Below the pieces are notes generated by a model that made no database searches, had not been told where the DNA came from, and saw only the letters and a list, made by a program, of their open reading frames with translations. From Euglena gracilis (Eukaryota; Euglenida; Euglenophyceae; Euglenales), in NCBI GenBank assembly GCA_039621445.1, contig CP154956.1, positions 96,786,406-96,850,405 on the forward strand: a stretch of DNA of 64,000 bases, written 5' to 3'. Below are positions 49,336-59,413 of this stretch, one piece after another (the stretch's first letter is position 1; the number at the start of each line of letters is the position of its first letter). Position numbers and translations under genes: made by a program.

Positions 49336-50610
49336 CCATCCCCAGACCCCCACCCCAGAAATTTCCCAGCCCAAACCCCCCCCCCAAGTGACGGCCACGG
49401 TCCTTCGATCACTGTGGCCAGAAGGCCCAGAAGACAAAAGTCTGCCCCAACTCTTGATGGGCAAAGGATGGGCCAGGGGGGCCCAAATTGCTCCACAATT
49501 GAACAACCACAGCCCACACATGTGGGACATCTCCCCCAAAGGCGCCCAGTCGCCTATACACAAATTAGCCAAAGGATGGGGAATTGGAATCAAGGCCAAG
49601 GAGGACAACACTACAGGGGCCATGGGGGCCAGTTTTACAAGCAAATCCCCTCAGGAAGGAGCAGAAAAGGTCTGTCAAACCCCCAATTCATCTATCACAA
49701 CAGCCCCTCTCAAGGGGAAAAGGGGGGGCCACAGCAGCCCCCCCAGATTTCAAGTGGGGTTGGAAGCCAAATCAAGGCCTGGAAGACCTACAGAAGGATT
49801 ATGGAAAAAATTTACACATGGAGACCTTGGAGACCAGCAGGGTGGACCCACAGTGGCCACCAAGAAGCTAAGGGACATCATCTCCATCCAGCAGGGTGGA
49901 CCCACAGTGGCCACCAAGAAGCTAAGACAGCTGCTGGAGAAATTTCCCGAGGGACCCACAGAGGCCCTCTGCCAAAAAAGGGGGGAAAGGGGAAGCACAG
50001 TGGCCCCTTTAATGACCCAGCCTCAGGAGGACAAGGGACCCACAGTGGCCCTTTTGGAGGGAGGGGCAGGAACCCCTCCTACATTTATTTCCCAAATCCC
50101 GAACAATCAATCAAGGGGGGGACTCACAGAGGCCCCCCTATGGTATGTCAACCAACCACATCAACATGGAGAAGACCAGATAGGCCAAACAGGGGCCTTA
50201 AGCCCTATAGTATGTGTCCCAACAACAAGATCATCCAGAGTGGTGAGCAGAGAGGGAGAGAGTGCATGCACATCCCCCCAGAAGAAAATTCTTTTTCCAA
50301 GGGCCCAAGCCCTAGGGTACCTAGGGGTGCAATGACCAACACCCCCAACCCAGCCCCCCCAGAATCATCTTATTCAGAAAATAAATACAACGGAGGAAAT
50401 ATGGGGAGACACCCCCCTCCATCAAAGGCTGCAAAGGGGTCTGGGGTGGGGGTCTGGGGGGAAAAACGGCCACGGTTTGCCGTGTGTCGACCGCATCTCC
50501 AAGTTCTCATGCTTCTGCGGCAACTGATCCAGGACGTCCGTGGCCATGCAATCCCAATTTCTTCTCCACTGCATTGCTCATTGAAGTCAAAATTGAAAAT
50601 TGATAATTGA
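49180..50610 (+). CDS. Gag-like ORF of foldback element
   Basis: An open frame of ~476 codons without an early ATG, so the start is uncertain. A GHGPSITVARRPRRQKS segment matches the GHGTWTTVVRRTRRQKG and GHGPWQTVVRRPRKRQR segments of nearby DIRS copies. It is rich in Gly, His, Gln and Pro, with an imperfect repeat of GWTHSGHQEAK. This is the nucleic-acid-binding Gag type of DIRS elements. Both ends lie in the inverted arms, so the C-terminal codons are antisense to the start. Confidence 0.5.
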   Translation: MRIQLSIFNFDFNEQCSGEEIRIAWPRTSWSSCRRSRRTWRCGRHAVNCGRFPSPDPHPRNFPAQTPPPSDGHGPSITVARRPRRQKSAPTLDGQRMGQGGPNCSTIEQPQPTHVGHLPQRRPVAYTQISQRMGNWNQGQGGQHYRGHGGQFYKQIPSGRSRKGLSNPQFIYHNSPSQGEKGGPQQPPQISSGVGSQIKAWKTYRRIMEKIYTWRPWRPAGWTHSGHQEAKGHHLHPAGWTHSGHQEAKTAAGEISRGTHRGPLPKKGGKGKHSGPFNDPASGGQGTHSGPFGGRGRNPSYIYFPNPEQSIKGGTHRGPPMVCQPTTSTWRRPDRPNRGLKPYSMCPNNKIIQSGEQRGRECMHIPPEENSFSKGPSPRVPRGAMTNTPNPAPPESSYSENKYNGGNMGRHPPPSKAAKGSGVGVWGEKRPRFAVCRPHLQVLMLLRQLIQDVRGHAIPISSPLHCSLKSKLKIDN

Positions 50611-50867
50611 ATTCTCAATTGCTATTCGTCTGGTTCGTGTCCTTCTGGATGTTGAATTGATATTGACTTCTTTTCTCGGTTCTTCTTCGTTCGTGAACTC
50701 TTTTCCTTTCTTCTTGGTGTCGTAGGGCAAGTAAGGAATCAGCCAACTCCGGCGAAAAAAGGCACTAAGCGGGACCTCCTAACCCAGCGCAGCGAACAAT
50801 CACACAACAAACCGCCGGCGAGCAAGGCATGGCCTCACAATGTCTTTGTACTTCGCCCTCGGTGTCC
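50470..50867 (-). repeat. Right inverted arm of foldback element
   Basis: Reverse complement of 48946-49335 with small insertions, for example GCTCGCCGGCGGTTTG, which the left arm lacks. Confidence 0.85.
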
Positions 50868-51421
50868 CTTCCTCCCTTTTCGGCTTGCCTCGAGGGAGTG
50901 CGAGCCCCTCCCTTGACCCCTGGGGGGTGGTGTGATTGAGAAAGGAGGGGGGTGGTTTGTATGACATTTTCTGCCCCTGCCATGTCCTTTGGAGTCTGGG
51001 TGCTGGTGGCCACCTTGGCCTTTGTTCCAGCCACTTCTGATGCTGTAGATGCCTTCATGGCCGGTTGTGCCGTCATGGCCTTTGTTGCCTTCATGGCCTG
51101 TGCGGTTTTTGCCATAGCCCCGCTTAAATCCATTGTGTGATTTGAATCGTTGGCCCCCATGGTCCCGGTTCCAATGGCCGTAGTGGCCTGCTGGTTGTTG
51201 TCTCTGCCGCTTGCGGGGTCTTCTGACCACTGTCTGCCAGGGTCCGTGGCCGTCACTTTGGGTGGTTCGGGTTGTGGAAGTTTCTTTTGGGGAAATTTCT
51301 TTTGGTGAAGGGGAAGCAACGGTTCGCCACAGTCGACCCGCGCCGTCATGTTGTCCAGCTGCTGCTGCTTCTGCTGCTCCCTCTTGAAGTTTTCCAGCGC
51401 TGTTTGTCTTGGAAATTGCAT
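50868..51421 (-). pseudogene. DIRS copy G: Gag N-terminal fragment
   Basis: An ATG at 51421 opens a Gln-rich helix (LENFKREQQKQQQLDNMTAR). After a frame change it continues GHGPWQTVVRRPRKRQR and a Gly/His/Asn-rich repeat part (GHEGNKGHDGTTGHEG). It is cut at 50867 by the foldback element. It follows the end of copy C directly, in the same orientation. Confidence 0.55.
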
Positions 51422-51835
51422 CTCTCATTTCGGACTCCCACCACAGAGGAAGGGGGAGGAAGGGACCAAGAGGGCGAAGCACAAGAAGATGGTGAGGTCC
51501 TGCTTTCCTTGCCGGCTGTTCTGTTCTGGTGTGTTTGTGCGTGTGCGGGGGGTGCTTCTTACTGCGCCTTTGTTGCCGGAGTTGGCGATGATGAGGCCTC
51601 CTCCGACACCTTGGCGAAGCTGAACCGTCGTGGCCCCGCCACCCCCCCCCTCTCCTATGGCTGCATGGTCGGGGGTCCCCTTTCTGGCTGGGTTGTCTTT
51701 CTTTTTCTGCTGATTTTTTGGGTGGGAGGGTTGGGCTCACCATCTTCCTGTGCTTCGCCCTCTTGGTCCCTTCCTCCCCCTTCCTCTGTCGTGGGAGTCC
51801 GAGACCATTCGGGCTCCGCACTGCGAGATGGTGAG
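51422..51835 (-). repeat. DIRS terminal/internal complementary region of copy C
   Basis: Contains the words found at every DIRS edge here: GTGCTTCTTACTGC, TTGCCGGAGTTGGC, GGTGTGTTTGTGCGT and CCATTCGGGCTCCGCACTGC. They recur in both orientations at 55857-56093 and 60400-60940, as expected for DIRS inverted ends and internal complementary regions. Confidence 0.7.
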
Positions 51836-52781
51836 GTACTGTGCACCCCCCTTTGGGCCATAATTGTTTGAATTTTTGATACGACCCCGAGTCGCAAATA
51901 ATGAGCTTGGAAGGCCCCACAATTTTTCCACTGACCCAACTGCTGGACTTCTTCCCCTTGCAAACCAGCATTTTTCCACCATAAAACCCCAGCCCCTCTG
52001 GTGCTGTGGGGTTTCCAGTGGGTGGTGTCCACCCCCCCCCTCTTGCAGAATTTCTTTGGTGAGGGAATTCACTCTTTCTGATGTCAAGGGTCTTTTACCA
52101 TCCAAAGACCATAACAAATTATTTTTGTGTCCAACCATGTGGGCTGTCCTTTCCACATACTCTTGCAATAAATGCCAGGGGCTTATGAGGGGTGTGTGTG
52201 GCAAATTTAAAACTTCCTCCCATCTTGGGAATTGCCACCCTTTCGTTTGCAATAAAATGAAATTTTTTTCTCCTCGAAACTGATTTTTCGCTGTGTCCTG
52301 GCTAGATCAACCCCCCTGTGGAGGGCCAAAAGCCTCCAACAGATGATGAGTCCGTTTCTGAGCTCTTTCACAGAAAGGTCTGAGAGAGGTGTTGAATTCT
52401 CAAGATGTTTTCTAGGAAATCAGTGGGGTCCCAAAAGTGGGCATACTTGCAGACATTGGAATTCCATTTCCTTTTCAATGGAGCCAGAATGGGTGAAAAT
52501 CTCAATGACCCAAACCCTGGGAGTAACAAGGCTGCTGCATATGCATTTCGTGCAGTATTGATGCTGTGAACAGCAAGATCAAGGATGGCTTCAGCCATCT
52601 TGTGGATTGTGCAATCCTGCAGGGGCACCCCTTTGTGCAACAACTGGCCCACCAATGCCCTGAAGGCTGAGTCATATCTTTTGACATTTGCCAGTTGTTT
52701 TATGTAAGTGTCGATACTGGACACCGAAACTTCCTGGGATTGTAATATGTGCCTGACACAATCAAGCAGGCCAAATTCCAC
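51655..52781 (-). pseudogene. Tyrosine recombinase of DIRS copy C (broken)
   Basis: It aligns to the intact copy at 59414-60754. The N-terminal helices (LLDCVRHILQSQEVSVSSID) are in one frame and stop near 52368. The catalytic region with HWKPHSTRGAG and FQAHYLRLG is in another. Breaks lie near 52300 and at a C-run near 52030. In family terms it would insert circular DNA by strand exchange. Confidence 0.85.
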
Positions 52782-55029
52782 TTTGGGGGGGGGGGGGGCA
52801 TCTCCTCCCCCCAGCAGTTAGTGAATAGACCCCATTGGGGGGGTACCAGCAAAACTTTGCTGCCTGGCTGCCTGATTAACATTAATTGGCGCCACCATGA
52901 TGTCGAAGCCCAGTGGGGTACGATCAACAGACATGTTAGGTCTGGGTTTAACATTACTCTCTGAACCCATTGGGGAATGATGCTCCAAGGAGGGTCGGCA
53001 TAAACTGGGGGGAGGCCCCTCAAGTCTGCCCTCAAGGCATCCACCAGCAAGGCTCCTTGGTGGGGGTATCGACAAACGAACTTGGGGATTTTTTTGTTGC
53101 TGGGGGTGCAAAACATGTCCACTTCTGGGGTTATGTCCATTCTGAAGAACTGAAGAATTTGGTGAAAGATGTTCAGGTTTAGGGTATAATCCCCTGGGTC
53201 CTTTTGCTCCCTGGTCAGGGAGTCTGCCAATTGTTCTTTTGTGGGAACCCAAACCACCTGCAAATTGATTTGTTTTTCCTGACAATGATACAACAGCGGT
53301 TTTAGGATGGAATTTAGGTATGGCTTTTTGCCTCCCCATTCTGTTAAATAACTGACAGCCACCTGACTGTCCACATGAAGCACAATCGTTTGCTTTGGTT
53401 TGGCCAAAGATTTTACAGTTTCCACTGCAGCCTGCAATTCTTTTTGATTGATGTGAAGGACATGCAGGTCCCTCCAAAAATTCTGCACCTTTTGGCCTGA
53501 ATCTTTGTCCAGCCCCCCCCCCCCATTGCAGGTGCTGCTGTCTGAGAAGAGCTCCTGAGAGGCCTGGGATTGAAATGCTCTGCCCTCACCTGGCTGCAAA
53601 AATGCCTTTAACTCCACAATTTGATCTTTGACCCCTTGGGGAATGGTCAAGGTGTGGTCCCAACCCCACTTGGTGTGCAAATCCACCATTTTGCAAAGTT
53701 GATCTGTCAGAATTCTGAGAAAAGGCATTGAAACCAAATAGCTTCTTACTTGCCCTACAATAGAGCTGAGTTTTCTGCAGCTCATTTTTTGTGCTGTCAG
53801 CACCTTTCCTAATTCCTTTCTTAAGGATTTCAGTTTTTCCTGTGGAATTTCCAGTTGGCCTTTTTTCAAATTGATCCACTGGCCCAAATGCTTTATTTCT
53901 TGTGTTGGTTCCAGACATGATTTGGGAGGTTTATTATGAAACCTGCCAGTATAAGATCTTTTTTCATTTCTGCCAAATGTTGGGCTGCTGTCTTTTTGCT
54001 GGGGGCTAACAGAAAAACGTCGTCCAGGTAGATGAAAACTACCTTTCCTTCCTTTCTCCATTTCCTTTCCCAGACTCTCATTAGAGTCATAAACTTTTGT
54101 GGCAGGCTGCTTATACCAAAGCATGCAGCTTGAAATTGCCACGTTTCCCCCCCCACCTGCATGCAAACATGTTTTTCCAGGCTGCTGTGCAGCTTTAAGT
54201 GGAAATAAGCATCTTTCAGATCTATTTTTACACAGAACCAACCTTTTCTGACATATGGGAAGATGTTTCCCATGTGTTCCAATCTGAACTTCTGGGGGGT
54301 GAAATGGAGATTTAACTGTCGACAATCTGAAATTAGTCTTTCCTTTGTCTTTCCCCCTTCCTCTTTGGAAATGATAAAAAAAGGGACAAAATGTTTTGCC
54401 TCCTCTGGGGTGATTTGCCTGGTTGCCCCTGCACATTCGTATTCCCTCAGAATTTTCTGGGCAGTCATTATTTCTTGGGGAGTTTTGAAGGGAACTTTTA
54501 AGGACATCTGAGGGGGGAGGGGAATATCTGCCCTGACCCCTTCCCTTATTAATTTTAATACCTCTGTGCTGGCTCCTGCCTTGACCCAATGGGGAATGCC
54601 GGCCTGCAGGGCTCTGTATGGGGGCACCCCTGGGTGTAATGTGTCTGGGGATTCCACAGGCCCCATCACTGGGGTCCTTCCCCCTGGCCCCATCACTGGG
54701 GTCCTCCCTGGCTGCCCCATCACTGGGGTCACCTCTGGCCCTGCCATAGGGCTGCTCAAAGACAGGCTTTCCCCCTGAATTTGAAAGATGGGGGAAGGTC
54801 TGTGCCTGCAGTGGGGAGGTACATATATAGCTGGGGTGTGTGGGCTGATTACCTTCTGGGGGGGCCCTGGTGTACCCAATCTTGGGCCTCCCCCCCCAAG
54901 GGCTGATGTGATCTGGAATGCACTGGCCTCCAATGGCCACCTGATTTTGATTGAAATGGCCTCCGTTGGCCTTGATATTTTGATGCTTCCCCTGGCCTCA
55001 ATTGGCCTCTTGCATATAATGGCCTCCAT
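52700..55029 (-). pseudogene. RT, RNase H and MTase-like domain of DIRS copy C (one frameshift)
   Basis: RT is in 53893-55029: LISDCRQLNLHF, KIDLKDAYFHLKL and FIYLDDVFLL. A one-base shift near 53925 leads to the frame of 52700-54940. That has a GQVRSYLVSMPFLRILTD linker and an RNase H with FSDSS, NQKELQAAVE, HVDSQVAVSYL and ADSLTRE. A DIRS-type domain follows, related to adenine MTases, with DPPWSII and LLIVPHWASTSWWRQ. The frame ends at a run of 13 G (52785-52797). The RT N-terminus has short direct repeats (TPVMGP) and poly-Pro. Confidence 0.88.
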
Positions 55030-55640
55030 TGGCCTTCCCCTGAAGGGGGGGCTGCTTGCTTGGATGGGCAGCTCCTGAGGGGTTTATGTTTGAGAGAGCT
55101 GTGGGGTAAGTTGGACATACCCTTCCCCAGTGGGATCTTTCCAGGCTGGGGCACTGGCTGCCATAGCCTTGCCCATGGGCCCACTGCCCTCTTGAATGAT
55201 GGCTTCCATAGCCTTGATTCTGGACCCCAGGTCCTTTTGGATGCTGGCTGCCATAGCCATGATGACTTGAATCCTTTGGATTTCTGATATTTGTTGAAAG
55301 GCTGCCACAGCCCTGGCTTTGTCCCCTGGAAGGGGGGGGACATAGAAAAAGGGGGGGAGTCTGTTGGACCTGTGACGGTATTCCCCTTCTGTCTTCTTGT
55401 CCTCCTGACCACAGTTGTCCATGTTCCATGGCCATTCTCATGTTGAGAGGGGGATTTTGAAATCTCTGATGCCCTGGGGGGTGGGGGGGTTGCGATGGCC
55501 ACGGACAGGTGTGCTGCTGCCGCCCCTCCAGCTTCTGCAGCTGCTGCTGTGTCTCCACCTTCCCCAGCTTCAGCTGACTTCTTGGAAGTTCTTTGAAGTT
55601 CTTCTTGAAATTCAGAGTGTCTTTGAAATCCAATCTTCAT
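54849..55640 (-). CDS. Gag-like ORF1 of DIRS copy C
   Basis: A 263-codon frame begins with an Ala/Glu helix region (ELQRTSKKSAEAGEGG). GHGTWTTVVRRTRRQKG follows, then a Trp/Gln/Lys/Gly-rich repeat part (LWQPASKRTWGPESRLWKP). It ends by running into the RT frame. Position before RT and composition fit a DIRS Gag; no zinc knuckle is seen. Confidence 0.6.
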   Translation of the reverse strand: MKIGFQRHSEFQEELQRTSKKSAEAGEGGDTAAAAEAGGAAAAHLSVAIATPPPPRASEISKSPSQHENGHGTWTTVVRRTRRQKGNTVTGPTDSPPFSMSPPFQGTKPGLWQPFNKYQKSKGFKSSWLWQPASKRTWGPESRLWKPSFKRAVGPWARLWQPVPQPGKIPLGKGMSNLPHSSLKHKPLRSCPSKQAAPPSGEGQWRPLYARGQLRPGEASKYQGQRRPFQSKSGGHWRPVHSRSHQPLGGEAQDWVHQGPPRR

Positions 55641-55856
55641 GGAAGTCTAGTTCTTGATCTCTGTTGTGGCAATTGCAATACTTCTGGGAATAATTCCAGT
55701 TGAACTCGAAGAGTTGAATTCTTCCGTCAGGAAGTTGAAGTTCCGAAAAAGTTCGGTCCACCAATTGGTCAAAGTGATGGTCTTCGGGAAAGTAGTACTC
55801 CTCGTAAAATAATTCCACTTGCACTCGTAAAAGTAAAACTCTTTCTCCTTGAGGTC

Positions 55857-56093
55857 GAAGGGCAGAAATAGGAATCAGCCAACTCCGGCAACAAAAGGCA
55901 GTAAGAAGCACCCCCCGCACACGCACAAACACACCAGAACAGACCATTCGGGCTCCGCACTGCGAGATGGTGAGGTCCTGCTTTCCTTGCCGGCTGTTCG
56001 GTTCTGGTGTGTTTGTGCGTGCGCGGGGGGGTGCTTCTTACTGCTTTTTGTTGCCGGAGTTGGCTGAATCCTATTTCTGCCCTTCGACCTCAA
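55857..56093. repeat. Palindromic head-to-head junction of DIRS copies C and D
   Basis: 55857-55943 and 55995-56093 are inverted repeats (GGAATCAGCCAACTCCGGC to CAGAAC on one side, its complement on the other). They flank a ~50-bp core with GGGCTCCGCACTGCGAGATGG. This fits two inverted terminal repeats in contact. Confidence 0.85.
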
Positions 56094-56317
56094 GGAGGAA
56101 GAGTTTGACTTTTACGAGTCAAGTGTAATTATTTTACGAGGAGTTCCATGGGCTTCTGGCCCGAGAACCATATCTTACCTACTGGTGGACCGAACTGTAT
56201 TTTTGTGGAACTTCCCTTCCTGAAGGAAGATTTCAACTGGAACTGGAAGTGCAAGAAAAGAACAAGAAACAGAACAAAGAGCAGATGAAACACAAAGAAC
56301 ACTGGATTTCATGAAGA

Positions 56318-57122
56318 ATGAATTCAAATGAATGCTCTGAATCTGCAAAGTTAAAAGAAGAACACTGCAAGAACTTCAAGAAGTCAGCTGAAGCTGGGGA
56401 AGGTGGAGTCACAGCAGCACGGGGGCTGCAGAAGCTGGAGGGGCGAAGGCAGGCAACACGTCAGTCCGTGGGCATCGCAACCCCGACCGCACCCGCCATA
56501 ATTTCTGAGTTTTTCAAAATCCCCCTTCTCACATGAAGAAGGTTCATGGAGCGTAACATGGACAACTGTGGTTCAGGAAGAGAAGACAGAAGGGGAATAC
56601 CATCACAGGTCCAACAGACTCCCACCCCTTTTTTCATGTCGTCACCCCTTCCAGGGGACAAGACAAGTGCTATGCAGGCCTTTCAACAAATCCGAAAGAT
56701 TCAATTATATGTCCTATAGGGGCAGGGCAACACAAAAGGACCTGGGGTCCAAATTCAAGGCTATGGAAGCCATTATTCAAGAGGGGGCCAGTGGGCCGCC
56801 ACAAGGGCTATGGGCAGCAAGACGCCGTGGCCCACCACGCACAGTTATCGGACCCCAAGCCTGGAAAGACCCATTGGGGAAAGGTGTGTCCAACTTTCCC
56901 CCCCCTTCCATTCAGACAAAGCAAACACCCCCAGGAGCGGCCAAGCCAGGCAAAAGAACAGCCCTGGTGGCCTTTATGGGAACTCAAGAGGGACATGAGA
57001 AGAGGCAGTCGCAAGTAAAAGCTATGGGAGGCGAAAGGTCAAAGCCTAGAGCCAAGGAGGCCAGAGGCAACTGGGCGCGCATAAGCAGTGGCCTGATTGG
57101 GGAAAGCCAGGGGAGGCCCTAG
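56318..57122 (+). pseudogene. Gag remnant of DIRS copy D
   Basis: Reads ECSESAKLKEEHCKNFKKSAEAGEGG, then shifts frame repeatedly. Pieces match copy C (TRQVLCRPFNKSER for GLWQPFNKYQKS, then WKDPLGKG for GKIPLGKG). Stops near 56540 and several indels show it is not functional. Confidence 0.65.
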
Positions 57123-57399
57123 AAGGCAAATGGTGGGCAAACATATTCAGGCACTACCATCACAAGCATCAGCCCTTGGGGGGAGGCCCAAGATTGGCTC
57201 TTCACCAGGCCCCCCCCAGAAAGATAATCTAGTCCAGTCCCTGGTTATATCCCCAGCATTATTGTAAAGGCCCACAACGAAACAAGAACCTTCCCCCAGC
57301 ATCCTTTCACAAAACAGGGGGAAAGCCTGTCTTGGGAAAAGCCCTATATGGCAGGGCCACAGCTAGGTCACCCCCAGTGTTGAGGGGGCAGCCACGGGG

Positions 57400-59410
57400 G
57401 TGAAGGACCCCAGTGATGGGGCCTGTGGACTCCCCAGACACATTACAAAAACACCCAGGGGTGCCCCCCTTACAAAGCCCTGCAGGCCCAGCTTTCCCAT
57501 TGGGTCAAGGCAGGAGCCAGCACAGAGGTTATTAAACCTTTATAAGGGAAGGGTCATGGCCGATCGTCCCCTGTTTATTTGCATGATTCTTCCCTCCCAC
57601 TCCCCCCCTCAAATGTCCTTAAAAGTTCCCTTCAAAACTCCCCAAGAAATAATGACTTCCCCCAGAAATTCTGAGAGAATACGAATGTGCAGGGGCAACC
57701 CAAGCAAATCCCCCAGAGGGAGGCAAAACATTTTGGTCCCTTATCTTATCATTTCCAAAAAAGAGGGGAAAAGACAAAGGAAAGGACTGATTTCCGATTG
57801 TCGACAGTTAAATCTCCATTTCACCCCCCAGAAGTTCAGAACTGGAACACATGGGAAACAATCTTCCCATATCTAAGAAAAGGTTGGTTCTGTGGGAAAA
57901 AATCGACCCCTGAAAGATGCATATTTCCACTTAAAAGCTGCAACAGCAGTCTAGAAAGTAATGTTTTGCATGCAGGTGGGGGGAGAAACTTGGCAGTTCA
58001 AGCTGCATGCTTCGGCAATCAGCAGCCCAGCAGCCTGCCACAAAAAATTTATGACTCTCATGAGAGTCTGGAAAGAAATGGAGAAAAGGAAGGATTACTG
58101 GGGAAAGGTAGTTTTTTCACTCTATCTAGAACGACATTTTGCTGTTAGCCCCCAGCAAAAAGACAGCAGAGCCAGCAATTTGGCAGAAATAAAAACAGGA
58201 CCTTTTTACCTGCAGGTTTCAGATTAAACCTTTCCCAAATCCTGTCTGGAACCCACACAAGGAAATAAGCCATTTGGGCCCGTGTCGGGTCAACTTGAAA
58301 AACTGCCAGCAGAAATTCCTCAGGAAAACATTTCCTCTTTCTCGCATATCCTTAAGAAAGGAGCTGCAAAGTGCTCACAGCACAAAAATTGAGCTGCGAA
58401 AACTCAGTTCTAGTTGTGGGGCAAGTCAGAAGCTATTTAGTCTCAATGACATTTCTCTCGAATTCTTACAGAATGACAGATCAACTTTTGCAAAAAAAAT
58501 GGTGGAACTTGCACACAAAGTGGGGTTGGGACCACACCTACCATTCCCCAGGGGGTCCAAGGATCAATTGTGGAAGTTAAAAAGCGTTTTAATACTTTTG
58601 CAGCCAGGTTGTGGCAGGGCTTTCAATCCCAGGCCGCTCTCAGGAACTCTTCTTTTTCATGGACAGCAGCACCTGGCAGTGTGGGGGGGGGCTGGACAAG
58701 AAACTCTTCAGGTCAAAAGGTGCAGATTTTTGGAGGGACCTGCATGTCCTTCACATAAATCAAAAAGATCATTGAATGGCTGCAGTGGAAAACAGTGTAA
58801 ACAGTACTTATAGCAACCTAGTCCAAACGCAAAGCTATTTAACAACTTGTGCTTCATGTGGACACCCTGTAGAGTTATTTAACAAAATGGGGAGGCAAAA
58901 AGCCCTACCTAAATTCCATCCTAAAAAACCCCTGCTGTATCATTGCCAAGAAAAGCAAATCAATTTGCAGGTGGTTTTGGGTTCCACAAAGGACAATTGG
59001 CAGACTCCTTGACCAGGGAGGAGCAAAAGGACCCAGGGGATTATACCCTCAACCTAAACATCTGTTCAAACCAAAATTCTTCCTGAGTTTTTCAAAAAGA
59101 ACATAATCCCAGAGGTGGACATGTTTTGCACACCCCAGCAACAAAAAATTCCCCCAAATTCATTTGTCGATACCCCCCCATCAAGGGGCTTTGTTGGTGG
59201 ATGCTCTGAAGGCAGATTTTAAGGGGTCTCCCCCCCAGTTTATGCCAACCCTACTGGAAGCATCATCCCCCAGTGGGTTTCCAGAGATTAATGGTAAACC
59301 AGACCTAATTTGTCTGTTGATCGTACCCCACTGGGCTTCGACATATCATGGTGGCGCCAATTAATGTCAATCAGGCAGCCAGGCAGCAAGGTTTTTGCTA
59401 GTTACCCCCC
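57400..59410 (+). pseudogene. RT, RNase H and MTase-like remnant of DIRS copy D
   Basis: Scattered over frames are LISDCRQLNLHFTPQKF, the KDAYFHLK region (disrupted), VGQVRSYLVSMTFL, RNase H pieces and the stretch for DALKADFKGSP and LICLLIVPHWAS. Each matches copy C but with frequent indels, so no product is possible. The PPWSII motif is disrupted. Confidence 0.8.
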
Positions 59411-59413
59411 CCA

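Larger units (their letters stand above)
48946..50867 (+). mobile_element. Foldback DIRS-like element with ~390-bp inverted arms
   Basis: The left arm (48946-49335) and right arm (50470-50867) are inverted repeats with small indels. They enclose a Gag-like frame and no RT, RNase H or recombinase. The outermost ~60 bases also match, inverted, the sequence that ends at 61378. It looks non-autonomous and inserted within the gag of a minus-strand DIRS copy. Confidence 0.7.
51422..55860 (-). mobile_element. DIRS-like retrotransposon copy C
   Basis: In minus-strand order: Gag, RT, RNase H, MTase-like domain, tyrosine recombinase, then an inverted or complementary terminal region. This order and the tyrosine recombinase in place of a DDE integrase define DIRS elements. 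It is head-to-head with copy D, with the junction at 55857-56093. Confidence 0.85.
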
